This document shows, piece after piece, positions 25,843-34,247 of a DNA stretch of 64,000 nucleotides. The notes beneath the pieces are model-generated. The model worked only from the letters and a program-made list of their open reading frames with translations. It was not told where the DNA came from and made no database searches. Position 1 is the first letter of the stretch. Every line of letters begins with the position of its first letter. The translations under genes were made by a program, and so were the position numbers. Origin of the DNA: Halomonas llamarensis (lineage in GTDB: Bacteria > Pseudomonadota > Gammaproteobacteria > Pseudomonadales > Halomonadaceae); the NCBI RefSeq assembly GCF_023555005.1, contig NZ_JAMJPJ010000004.1, positions 1 to 64,000 of the forward strand, given 5' to 3'.

Positions 25843-28695
25843 TTAGGCGAGCTCAATACGACACAGGGTGCATTTTGTTTCCTGCATTTGTGTCACGGTG
25901 TCGTAGCCGTAAGTGGTTGCGGTGTTAGCCGCTTCCCCTAGCACGTAGGGCGCTGTACCGTCGGGATAACGGTCGTGCAGACTTTCGCCTTGGAACATGC
26001 CGCCAAAATGGAATGGCATAAAGACGACTTCCCGCGCGACACGCGGTGTTACCAACGCTTTCACTTTCACGCGACCGCCTTCAGCCCCTTCAACCCACAC
26101 CATATCGCCATCGCGGATGCCGATATCGTTAGCCAGTGCCGGGTTAATCTCGACGAACATCTCTTGCTGCAGTTCAGCAAGCCACGACATAGAGCGTGTC
26201 TCTTCACCGCCGCCTTCGTACTCGACCAGGCGGCCCGAGGTCAGAATAACCGGATAATGGTCGGTGACATCGTTCTCCTGAATGCTCTGGTAGAGCGTCG
26301 GCAGGCGGTAGTGCGAGGCCACGTCGTCCCACGTCGGGTAATCCTCGACCAAGTCGCGGCGGCTGGTGTAGAGCGGCTCGCGGTGCTTCGGGATCGGGTC
26401 GGGGAACGTCCAGACGTTGCAGCGTGCTTTAGCGTTACCAAACGGCGCACAACCATGCTCAATGGCCACGCGCTGAATACCGCCGGAAAGATCGGTCTTC
26501 CAGTTTTTGCCCTCAGCCGCGGTTTTTTCTTCAGCGGTCAAATCATCCCACCAGCCCAGATCTTGAAGCATCTGCGCGTTAAATTCGGGATAGCCGTCCT
26601 CGATTTCGGACCCGGCGCTAAAGGAATCATCCGCCAGGATATTTTCCCCATCGCGCTCAACGCCAAAGCGGGCGCGGAACGTCAGGCCGCCTTCAGCCAC
26701 CGGTTTGCTGGTGTCATAGAGGATCGGCGTTCCGGGGTGACCCATCTCGGCAGTGCCCCAGCATGGCCACGGTAAGCCGTAGTAGTCACCGTCCGCCGGG
26801 CCGCCTTGCGCCTGCAAGTTACTAAAGCTAAAGGTGTGCCAGTTTTTCTGGTGCGCTTTCAACCGCTCCGGGCTTTGGCCAGTGTAGCCCACGGTCCACA
26901 TTCCGGCGTTGAATTCGCGGGTGATATCTTCAATCACCGGCTCATTATTTTCCACCCGGATGTTTTTAAACAGCTCTTCAGCAAAGCCTAACTTCTGCGA
27001 CAACAGATACATGATCTCGTGGTCGGGCTTGGACTCAAACAGCGGCTCAATGACTTTATCGCGCCACTGGATCGAGCGGTTGGTCGCGGTCACGCTGCCG
27101 GTGGTTTCAAACTGCGTGGCGGCGGGCAGCAGGTAAACGCCGTCGGTGCGGTCGTGCATAACGCCAGCCACCGTGGGGTACGGATCGACGATGACCATCA
27201 TTTCCAGCTGTTTCATTGCCTGTTGCATTTCCGGCCCGCGGGTTTGCGAGTTAACCGCATGCCCCCAGTAGAACATCGCTTTCAGCTTGGAACGCTGCGA
27301 GATGTTGTCGTCATCTTCGAGCACCCCATCAATCCAGCGCGAGACGGTGATACCGCTTGAGTGCATCGGCTTGCCGTCAACGTATTCGGTGTCATCGAAG
27401 CGGCTTTGTAGCCACTCATAATCCAACCCCCAAACGCGTCCCCAGTGTTTCCAGGCACCTTCCGAGAGGCCGTAGTAGCCCGGCAGCGAGTGCGACATCA
27501 GGCCCAAATCGGTTGCGCCTTGCACATTATCGTGACCGCGAAAGATGTTGGCACCGCCACCGGATTTACCGATATTACCCAGCGCCAGCTCCAGAATGCA
27601 GTAAGCCCGGGTGTTGTTATTACCGGTGGTGTGCTGCGTACCGCCCATGCACCAAACGATACAGCCGGGGCGGTTATCCGCTAGCCGCTTGGCCGTGTCA
27701 TACATCGCCTCTTCGGGTACCCCGGTAATGCGCTCCACTTCTGACGGCGTGAAGTTCGCGACTTCGGCGCGCACTTCGTCGAGGGCATAAACGCGCTGGT
27801 TGATGTATTCGCTATCTTCCCAGCCGTTTTCAAAGATGTGCCACAAAAGCCCCCAGATAAAAGCAACGTCAGAACCTGGGCGAAGACGCACAAACTTATC
27901 GGCCTTAGCCGCCGTGCGGGTAAAGCGCGGATCCACCACGATGATCTCAGCGTTGCTGCGCTCTTTGGCGAGCAAAATATGCTGCATCGCCACCGGGTGA
28001 GCTTCACTCGGGTTAGAGCCGATAAACATGATCGACTTCGAGTTCTGCATGTCGTTGAGCGAGTTGGTCATCGCCCCGTAACCCCAGGTATTGGCCACAC
28101 CGGCAACGGTCGTGGAGTGGCAAATACGCGCTTGGTGGTCGGTGTTGTTGGTACCAGCGAGCGCGGCGAACTTGCGCATCAAATACGCCTGCTCGTTATT
28201 AAACTTGGCCGAACCGAGCCAGTAGATGCTATCCGGGCTGTACTGCTCGGAGAGCGCCAGCACCTTATTACCGATTTCTTCGATGGCATCGTCCCAACTC
28301 ATGCGCTGCCATTCGCCACCGACCAGCTTCATCGGGTATTTCAAACGACGGCTGGAGTGACCGTGCTGGCGCAATGACGCCCCCTTGGCGCAGTGGGCGC
28401 CACGGTTAATCGGGTGGTCAAACGCAGGCTCTTGCTTGGTCCAGATCCCTTCTTGCACCTCGGCGTACACGCCACAGCCCACCGAGCAGTGCGAGCAAAC
28501 CGTGCGCTTAGTTTCCACCGGCGAATCCAGCACCGGGGTTTTATCCGCCGATTCGGCGCGCTGCATCATCGGTGCGCCCATAAAGCCAGCCGCAGCGACA
28601 CCGCCGGTAGCCGCCCCGCTACGCTTTAAGAACTGGCGACGGCTGATACCCAGACCGCTCGCCTTAGATGCGGTTGTTTTACGAGTTAAACGCAT
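25843..28695 (-). CDS. fdhA: Formate dehydrogenase catalytic subunit, Mo-bisMGD, Cys type
   Basis: 950-residue periplasmic catalytic subunit oxidising formate to CO2. A twin-arginine signal SRRQFLKRSGA (R19-R20) is followed by an N-terminal [4Fe-4S] site CSHCSVGC (C67, C70, C74) with C102. The Mo ligand is Cys192 in QARICHSTTVAG; the codon is TGC, so this is the cysteine form and no selenocysteine is needed. The molybdopterin-dinucleotide-binding domain lies at the C-terminus (ILTSGRLVEYEGGGEETRSM). The gene precedes fdhB by about 60 bases and follows the small Tat protein. Confidence 0.96.
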   Translation of the reverse strand: MRLTRKTTASKASGLGISRRQFLKRSGAATGGVAAAGFMGAPMMQRAESADKTPVLDSPVETKRTVCSHCSVGCGVYAEVQEGIWTKQEPAFDHPINRGAHCAKGASLRQHGHSSRRLKYPMKLVGGEWQRMSWDDAIEEIGNKVLALSEQYSPDSIYWLGSAKFNNEQAYLMRKFAALAGTNNTDHQARICHSTTVAGVANTWGYGAMTNSLNDMQNSKSIMFIGSNPSEAHPVAMQHILLAKERSNAEIIVVDPRFTRTAAKADKFVRLRPGSDVAFIWGLLWHIFENGWEDSEYINQRVYALDEVRAEVANFTPSEVERITGVPEEAMYDTAKRLADNRPGCIVWCMGGTQHTTGNNNTRAYCILELALGNIGKSGGGANIFRGHDNVQGATDLGLMSHSLPGYYGLSEGAWKHWGRVWGLDYEWLQSRFDDTEYVDGKPMHSSGITVSRWIDGVLEDDDNISQRSKLKAMFYWGHAVNSQTRGPEMQQAMKQLEMMVIVDPYPTVAGVMHDRTDGVYLLPAATQFETTGSVTATNRSIQWRDKVIEPLFESKPDHEIMYLLSQKLGFAEELFKNIRVENNEPVIEDITREFNAGMWTVGYTGQSPERLKAHQKNWHTFSFSNLQAQGGPADGDYYGLPWPCWGTAEMGHPGTPILYDTSKPVAEGGLTFRARFGVERDGENILADDSFSAGSEIEDGYPEFNAQMLQDLGWWDDLTAEEKTAAEGKNWKTDLSGGIQRVAIEHGCAPFGNAKARCNVWTFPDPIPKHREPLYTSRRDLVEDYPTWDDVASHYRLPTLYQSIQENDVTDHYPVILTSGRLVEYEGGGEETRSMSWLAELQQEMFVEINPALANDIGIRDGDMVWVEGAEGGRVKVKALVTPRVAREVVFMPFHFGGMFQGESLHDRYPDGTAPYVLGEAANTATTYGYDTVTQMQETKCTLCRIELA

Positions 28696-28718
28696 GGCAA
28701 TTCTCCTGGCGTTGGCCG

Positions 28719-28919
28719 TCAGTCACGCAGCGTCGCGTAGAAGGCTCGGATGTGGTCGGTTTCACGGTAGTTAACCGATGCTTTATCGCGCTCTTTGGTG
28801 GGGGTGTCGGCATTCGCCAGGGTGACATGACCCACCGCGGCGGCCGCACCGGCAGCGGCGGTGCCTAAACCTACGGTTCTCATGAACCGGCGGCGCTCAG
28901 GGTTGTGTGACGTCTGCAT
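28719..28919 (-). CDS. Formate dehydrogenase region small Tat-targeted protein
   Basis: 66 residues starting MQTSHNPERRRFMRTVGLG, a twin-arginine leader, then a hydrophobic Ala-rich stretch and a short tail ending HIRAFYATLRD. This matches the family of short Tat proteins found beside formate dehydrogenase genes; they may assist export or assembly. The ATG at 28919 has AAAGAGGAG upstream; the ORF from 28937 starts inside that ribosome-binding site. It lies directly upstream of fdhA on the same strand. Confidence 0.88.
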   Translation of the reverse strand: MQTSHNPERRRFMRTVGLGTAAAGAAAAVGHVTLANADTPTKERDKASVNYRETDHIRAFYATLRD

Positions 28920-28982
28920 GGGGCTCTCCTCTTTCATGTCAGGTCTCTTATAATATTATGGTGGGCGCGACTGGCTGAGACG

Positions 28983-29642
28983 CTAGGGTTGCGGCTCAAC
29001 GATACGCACAGGCGCCTCACTTGCCGCCACGCGCAAACGCGCCTGTTCGCTCTCCATAAAAGCGCTGCCTAATTCGCCTAGCGCTGCATAGAAAGCAGTA
29101 TCCACCTGCGCCAGGTCACCCATACAGCTGGCGGCCCAAGGCGCTAAGTGGTGGTAAAAAAACCGTCCTTGCTCGTGCTCATCCGCTTCCCTCTGATCGG
29201 TATTGACCAACATGGCCATGACTTCACAAAGCGCCGCCAGGTGGTCCTCCGGGTCGCGGGTATGTTCACTGCGTTCAATGCCGAGCGCTTTCAAATCTTG
29301 GCGCAGTTCGACCAACGCGGCTTCCATTAGCTCGCCCTGGCGGTACCACGACGCATAGGGTGTGATCTCGCCCTGAATCACACCGACCAGATGACGAAAG
29401 TGCGCGCGTTCAAGCGCCTCGGGTGTTGTCGCCGCGGCAGCCTCTGCCAAGCCTTGCCAAGCGGCAGCGAGGCGCGTGCCATCGCGCTCAATCTCAAGTT
29501 CAGCCAGCCACTCAAGCAGCTCGGCATTGGGCGCCTGACGCAAAAGCGCCGCGAGAAGCGCATAAATATCGGCCCTAAGGGCGCGCTCTTCAGGCAGCGT
29601 GTTGTAGAGAGTGTTGTGGGATAACGGCGTCTCATCGCTCAT
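28983..29642 (-). CDS. TorD-family maturation chaperone
   Basis: 219-residue helical chaperone of the TorD/DmsD type. Such proteins bind the Tat leader and apo-form of molybdoenzymes until cofactor insertion. Visible features: RADIYALLAALLRQAPNAELL at the N-terminus, ITPYASWYRQGELM (matching the family motif with Pro and the Y-S region) and EHEQGRFFYHHLAPWAASC. It is placed between ferredoxin and the Tat protein, so the client is very probably FdhA. Confidence 0.88.
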   Translation of the reverse strand: MSDETPLSHNTLYNTLPEERALRADIYALLAALLRQAPNAELLEWLAELEIERDGTRLAAAWQGLAEAAAATTPEALERAHFRHLVGVIQGEITPYASWYRQGELMEAALVELRQDLKALGIERSEHTRDPEDHLAALCEVMAMLVNTDQREADEHEQGRFFYHHLAPWAASCMGDLAQVDTAFYAALGELGSAFMESEQARLRVAASEAPVRIVEPQP

Positions 29643-29645
29643 CGC

Positions 29646-31403
29646 TTACACCTTCAGTTGCACGTTAGGGTCACGGGCCAAGGTCTGCCACACGTCTTTT
29701 ACCCGGCAGTCTTCACACATTTCCAGGCGCGCCATGGCGTCACCAGCAAAATAGGGGTGATCCGCCAGCTTTTCTTTGATCGTGGCAACGGTGCTTACCG
29801 TGGCAAACGGCTTGCCGCAAGCGATGCACGCAAACGCGGCTTCTTCATGGCAAACGTGCCGTTCAGTGCGTTCGGGCGCGGCGAAAAAGCCAGGTTCTAG
29901 CGTGATGGCGTTTTCCGGGCATGCCTCCTCGCACAGGCCGCACTGCACGCAGTCCGCCTCCAGAAAACTCAGCGCTGGCTGATCGGCCCCGGCTTTCAGC
30001 GCGGGGGTCGGGCAATTGCTCACGCACGCCATGCACAGGGTGCAGGCGTCGCTATCCACGTTGATGGCCCCATACGCCGCACCGCTTGGCATGCGGTGAC
30101 GCTCTCCGCTGAGCTCGCCTAGCGCCGACAACCTGGCCAGCACCTGGTTCAAACGGGCGCGCTTTTCCGGGGCGTTAAGCGTGAGGGGCTCATCAGTGAG
30201 GGGTAAATGCGTGGGCATTGCGCTTTGCGCCTGGGTGTCATCGGCGGCAAGCGGCTGAATGCGATCCGCGTCGAGCCCTAATGATTCGAGCAGCGTGCGC
30301 GCCTGGGCGATCTGCTGGTCGAGAAACGCGGTTAACCTGGCGGGCATATTGGCGTGATACTGCAGGCGAATCTCGCCAGCACCGGCAGCCAACCCGGTCA
30401 ACCACTGGTCGTGCCCAGCAGCGCCGAGTTCTTCAAGCGGTACATCAAGCACGTGCCCGGCGACATAAGTGCCTGTTTGCTGCTCTGCCTCCAGTGTGTC
30501 GTAAGTCACAAAGCGCAACACAGGGGCACTGCCACCGGCATCGCGGTACGCGGCAAGCCACGTCGAGAGCGTTTCCTGCTGACGACGGGTTTCGGGCAAG
30601 CGAAATTCAATCGCCCCGGTAGGGCAGGCGCTGGTGCAGCTGCCCACGCCCTGGCAGAGGAAAGGGTCGATTTCAATTTGCGATTCAATGCGCCCTTGGT
30701 GGCTTGAAATCGCATCGGCCGGGCAAACATCCAAGCAGCGCGTACAGCCGATATTGCCGCTAGACGAGTGAGCGCAAAGGTCGCTGTTGACTTGGAAATA
30801 GCGTGGTTTGTCGAACTCACCCACCAGTTCGGTAAACTGCTCAAGCGCGTCGCTACGTGCCTCTGCTTGCTGCCAGTCAAACACCACGTAACCGGGTGGC
30901 GGCAAATCCACCGACAGGCAAGGCGTGGTGTTCACATCAAAAATCATGTCGAACGCGTCACGCTCAATCAGCGCCCGGGCAAGGTCAAGCGGCTCATCGT
31001 CATCGAGCATTACGTTGAACGCACCCAGATGACCGCTGATACGGAGCTTGTCAGCTTGAGCGCGGGTCAACGCCTGGGTGGTGAGCGCCTCGGTGGCTGC
31101 GAGCAGATCATCATCGCTATTTTTTCCCCCCGCTTGAACTTGATCCACTTGAGCTTCGCCCGTTTGGGCCGCGTTGGGCGCGGTAAACACCAGCGTCAAT
31201 GACGCCAGACCGCGCCCTTGCAAGGCACGTGCGGCTTGTCGGGTGTCGCGCTCGCTGCCAAGCAGTAGCGCATGGCCGCGACTGTGATACGTCACATTCG
31301 CGGGCGTTAGATTAACCGGCCAGGAGATGCGCTGACGCACCGCCTCTTTCGCCTGGGCGTTACGCGCGTCATCAATGGACGCCACTTGTATATGCTGGTT
31401 CAT
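29646..31403 (-). CDS. Multi-cluster 4Fe-4S protein of the fdh locus
   Basis: 585 residues with several cysteine motifs: CTRCLDVCPADAI and CQGVGSCTSACPTGAI in the first half, CTLCMACVSNCPTPAL and CVQCGLCEEACPENAI in the second, then CHEEAAFACIACGKPF and CEDCRVKD near the end. It is soluble and lacks a signal peptide. Similar proteins accompany DUF3305/DUF3306 and Cys-type formate dehydrogenases; an electron-transfer or assembly role is inferred. Start is four bases before torD, suggesting coupling. An AT-rich gap of 140 bases precedes it and may contain a promoter. Confidence 0.85.
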   Translation of the reverse strand: MNQHIQVASIDDARNAQAKEAVRQRISWPVNLTPANVTYHSRGHALLLGSERDTRQAARALQGRGLASLTLVFTAPNAAQTGEAQVDQVQAGGKNSDDDLLAATEALTTQALTRAQADKLRISGHLGAFNVMLDDDEPLDLARALIERDAFDMIFDVNTTPCLSVDLPPPGYVVFDWQQAEARSDALEQFTELVGEFDKPRYFQVNSDLCAHSSSGNIGCTRCLDVCPADAISSHQGRIESQIEIDPFLCQGVGSCTSACPTGAIEFRLPETRRQQETLSTWLAAYRDAGGSAPVLRFVTYDTLEAEQQTGTYVAGHVLDVPLEELGAAGHDQWLTGLAAGAGEIRLQYHANMPARLTAFLDQQIAQARTLLESLGLDADRIQPLAADDTQAQSAMPTHLPLTDEPLTLNAPEKRARLNQVLARLSALGELSGERHRMPSGAAYGAINVDSDACTLCMACVSNCPTPALKAGADQPALSFLEADCVQCGLCEEACPENAITLEPGFFAAPERTERHVCHEEAAFACIACGKPFATVSTVATIKEKLADHPYFAGDAMARLEMCEDCRVKDVWQTLARDPNVQLKV

Positions 31404-31543
31404 GCGTTCTCACGGTCAGGTGTCTTCTTGTTATCTTTATGAATTATGTTTTTTCTATTTTAATATAAGCCGTTGGTGATATCACGCTGACTTAACCTTG
31501 TTACTTAGCGTATGGTGAAAACGTCTGACTTGCCAAACTATTT

Positions 31544-32176
31544 TCAACGGTGGTCATGCTGTTCAACGGTTGGGCGATTCTCGCTGTTGTTATCGTTGGC
31601 TTTTTCTTGCGATTCCATCGCCATGTCGTCTTCCAGAGACGGCTCGGTGGTTGTCGGCTTGAGCTCGGAGTCCGCTTGATCTGCTGTTTTATCATCCAGC
31701 GCATCCTCGACTTTTTTGGTCCACTGGCGCACTTTGTCGACCATCTCTGCCGCCATGGGCTTCATTTGTGCCTTAAAGTCGTGATCGTAATCGTTAAGGC
31801 CATCGCGCACGTTGTAATCACCGGTCGACCACAGCCGCCTAAGCGCTTTTCGCCGCAGCGCCGAGCTCACGCCTGGTGACATAAAAGCGCTGAAATCACT
31901 CCCCGCGGCTAACGTGTCGGGGTCGGGCAGCGTGTGATCCAAGCTTCCCGGTTCAGGCGGCGCTTCGAGGGCATCGCGTGATTCATCGGCCGCGCCACCT
32001 ACTTCGTCACCCTCTGCCTGCTGACGAACGTGTTCAGACGCATCAAGGTGGGCTTTATCATCGTCTGCGGACGTGGCCGTCTTCTCAACCGAGGGTGTTT
32101 CAACGGACGGCGTGTCTTCATCAGACACCGCGGGCAGGCCCCGCTTGGCCCGCGACCAGCGTTCAAAACGGCTCAT
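31544..32176 (-). CDS. DUF3306 protein
   Basis: 210 residues starting MSRFERWSRAKRG. The central part PGVSSALRRKALRRLWSTGDYNVRDGLNDYDHD is the conserved DUF3306 block; both ends are acidic and low complexity, so probably disordered. No known activity. It overlaps the DUF3305 gene by four bases and belongs to the fdh accessory set. Confidence 0.88.
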   Translation of the reverse strand: MSRFERWSRAKRGLPAVSDEDTPSVETPSVEKTATSADDDKAHLDASEHVRQQAEGDEVGGAADESRDALEAPPEPGSLDHTLPDPDTLAAGSDFSAFMSPGVSSALRRKALRRLWSTGDYNVRDGLNDYDHDFKAQMKPMAAEMVDKVRQWTKKVEDALDDKTADQADSELKPTTTEPSLEDDMAMESQEKANDNNSENRPTVEQHDHR

Positions 32177-32613
32177 TGCGGGTTCTCCTTGGTCGGCAAC
32201 TCTTTAGCACGGCCAGCCCCTTTGCGCTTTTTCTTGCGTCCCTCGGGTGGGGCCTCACCGTGGCGCGCGAGGTAGCCTTCAATCCACACCTGAATCGCCA
32301 TCGGCATCGGTGCTTCCAACACTTGCTGCTCGCCGTCCATCCAGCTCGCGGCAACGTCTTGGCTCGCGCTGATGGCATCAGGCGATGGGTCCTCCCCGGT
32401 AAACCCGGCACGCACAAACAAACGCGGCGCCTGCGAGGTAAGGTTGAAGCGGTAAGCGGCGCGCTCGGTCATCGACAGCTGCAACCACAGCGTATACGGC
32501 CCTTCTTCGCCAGGCGTGAGCGAATCAATTCGCCATTGGCGCAAGCGAAACTTGCCCACCTGTTTCTCTTCTGCCGCAAGCGTTACGCTTAGCGGCCGTG
32601 TATTGTCAGACAT
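32173..32613 (-). CDS. DUF3305 protein
   Basis: 146 residues. Conserved core: GKFRLRQWRIDSLTPG, TERAAYRFNLTSQAPRLFVR and QVWIEGYLARHGEAPPEG, followed by a basic tail KKKRKGAGRAKE. Function unknown; a cofactor-assembly role is only inferred from neighbours. The start at 32613 begins the family-like sequence; the ORF to 32646 adds 11 poorly supported residues. First gene of the leftward fdh operon, divergent from fdhD. Confidence 0.87.
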   Translation of the reverse strand: MSDNTRPLSVTLAAEEKQVGKFRLRQWRIDSLTPGEEGPYTLWLQLSMTERAAYRFNLTSQAPRLFVRAGFTGEDPSPDAISASQDVAASWMDGEQQVLEAPMPMAIQVWIEGYLARHGEAPPEGRKKKRKGAGRAKELPTKENPQ

Positions 32614-32748
32614 CACGCGGTCTCTCCCGTCGGCAAGTGAAATCAAACGCTAGGCTAGACAAGTAAGCACGCAGGGCGCCATCATCGTCAATATCGACAA
32701 TTTTACTCAGGTACTAAATTCAAGTACTAGAAAAACGAGGAATGCCGG

Positions 32749-33651
32749 ATGCCCGCGATTGCGTTAAGCCATGCCCGCTTACCCGCCACCACGCAGGTGG
32801 AGGTGCTCGACGCCTACGGCGATACCCGCGAGCAGGCGATTGCCGCCGAGCGTGCGCTGACGGTGTACCTCAATAAGCGCGAAATCGTTACGCTGATGAG
32901 CCTCGGCGATGACCCAGAGGCGCTAGTCGTTGGCTACCTGCGCAATCAAGGGCTTTTGCGCCAAGCGGAAGACCTGATTGCCGTGCAAGTAGACTGGGAC
33001 GTGGAAGCTGCGGTCATCGCTACGCGCCATTTGCCCGACGACCTTGACGAGCGCTTGGGCCAACGGACCGTGACCACGGGCTGCGGCCAGGGGACGGTAT
33101 TTGGCAAGCTGCTCGATCAAACCGCGCTGAGCGCACTGCCGGAAACGCCGCTTGCACAATCAACGCTTTATGCGTTACTGCAAAACCTCAACGCCTATAA
33201 CGAAACGTACCGCAGCGCCGGTGCCGTGCATGGCTGCGCGCTGTGCCGTCAGGCCGAGGTGCTCGATTTCGTCGAAGATGTGGGCCGCCACAACGCCGTG
33301 GATACCCTCGCCGGGCGCCAATGGCTGCATGAAGCCGAAAGCAACGACGCCGATATCTTCTACACTACCGGGCGTTTAACCTCGGAGATGGTGCTCAAAG
33401 TTGCACAGATGGGCATCAGCGTGTTGGTATCGCGTTCGGGCGTGACGCAAAAAGGCGTCGAACTTGCCCAGCGCTTCGGCGTGATGCTGATCGCCCGCGC
33501 TAAAGGCAAAAATTTTCAAGCGCTCAACGCCGACAACCGACTGACGCTCGACGCCATTCCGCCACGCCCGCCTAAAGCGCGCAGCTCAAAAGAGCTCTCA
33601 GCGCCAGCCGCCGCGAAGGGCGCTGACGCCACCACGGAGGCCCGCTCATGA
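32749..33651 (+). CDS. fdhD: Sulfurtransferase FdhD
   Basis: 300 residues. FdhD moves sulfur from a desulfurase to the bis-MGD cofactor, needed for formate dehydrogenase activity. The active-site pair is in HGCALC at about residues 164-169; VTTGCGQGTVF and FVEDVGRHNAVDTLAG are conserved. A basic, Pro/Ala-rich C-terminal tail exceeds the E. coli protein. First gene of the rightward Moco operon; CGAGGA precedes the start. Confidence 0.94.
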   Translation: MPAIALSHARLPATTQVEVLDAYGDTREQAIAAERALTVYLNKREIVTLMSLGDDPEALVVGYLRNQGLLRQAEDLIAVQVDWDVEAAVIATRHLPDDLDERLGQRTVTTGCGQGTVFGKLLDQTALSALPETPLAQSTLYALLQNLNAYNETYRSAGAVHGCALCRQAEVLDFVEDVGRHNAVDTLAGRQWLHEAESNDADIFYTTGRLTSEMVLKVAQMGISVLVSRSGVTQKGVELAQRFGVMLIARAKGKNFQALNADNRLTLDAIPPRPPKARSSKELSAPAAAKGADATTEARS

Positions 33652-34247
33652 TCCCCGCAAGCGATATCACCGGCATGATTCTCGCCGGTGGCGAGGGCCG
33701 CCGCATGGGCGGCCGCGATAAAGGGTTAGAACCGTTTGCCGACACGCCGCTGGTCGAGCATGTGAGCCTGCGCCTTCGGGGCCACGTGGCGGAGCTACTC
33801 ATCAACGCTAACCGTAATCTCGACGCCTACCGCCCTTACGCCGACCGCGTAATCGAAGACGCCGAGGGCGGCTTCCAAGGCCCGTTGATGGGCATTTACA
33901 GTGGCCTGCGCGCGGCAAAAACGCCGTGGCTGCTCATCGCCCCCTGCGACTCCCCTGCGCTGCCGCGCGATCTCGTTGCGCGCCTGGTCGAAGGCGTGAG
34001 AGGTAATGACATCGGTGTCGCCTTTGACGGCGAACGCCTGCACCCGGTGGTCGCGCTCATCCGCACCGAGCTCGCCGATGACCTTCACACCGCACTTGCG
34101 GCTGGTGAACGTAAAATCGATCGCTGGTACGCGCGCCACCCGTGGTGTCGCATCGACATGAGTGACGCCGCATCGGCCTTTGCCAACTTGAATACCAATG
34201 AAGAAAAAGCACGCCTGGAAGCGGCCCTAAAGGAAGGCGCTTTATGA
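33648..34247 (+). CDS. mobA: Molybdenum cofactor guanylyltransferase MobA
   Basis: 199 residues. Transfers GMP from GTP to Mo-molybdopterin to form the MGD used by formate dehydrogenase. The signature ILAGGEGRRMGGRDKGLEPF is at residues 7-26. IAPCDSPALP contains the metal/substrate aspartate. Overlaps fdhD and the next moeA by four bases each (ATGA), so one coupled operon. Confidence 0.95.
   Translation: MIPASDITGMILAGGEGRRMGGRDKGLEPFADTPLVEHVSLRLRGHVAELLINANRNLDAYRPYADRVIEDAEGGFQGPLMGIYSGLRAAKTPWLLIAPCDSPALPRDLVARLVEGVRGNDIGVAFDGERLHPVVALIRTELADDLHTALAAGERKIDRWYARHPWCRIDMSDAASAFANLNTNEEKARLEAALKEGAL

Noticed and set aside
27838..28377. 179-residue plus-strand ORF inside the formate dehydrogenase gene
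   Set aside because: Antisense shadow of a well-conserved coding region; the protein has no recognisable family and there is no Shine-Dalgarno or separate promoter. The same holds for long antisense frames at 25216-25662, 25975-26775 and 31978-32592.
25843..28695. Selenocysteine codon in the formate dehydrogenase gene
   Set aside because: The active-site codon is TGC and the frame has no internal TGA.
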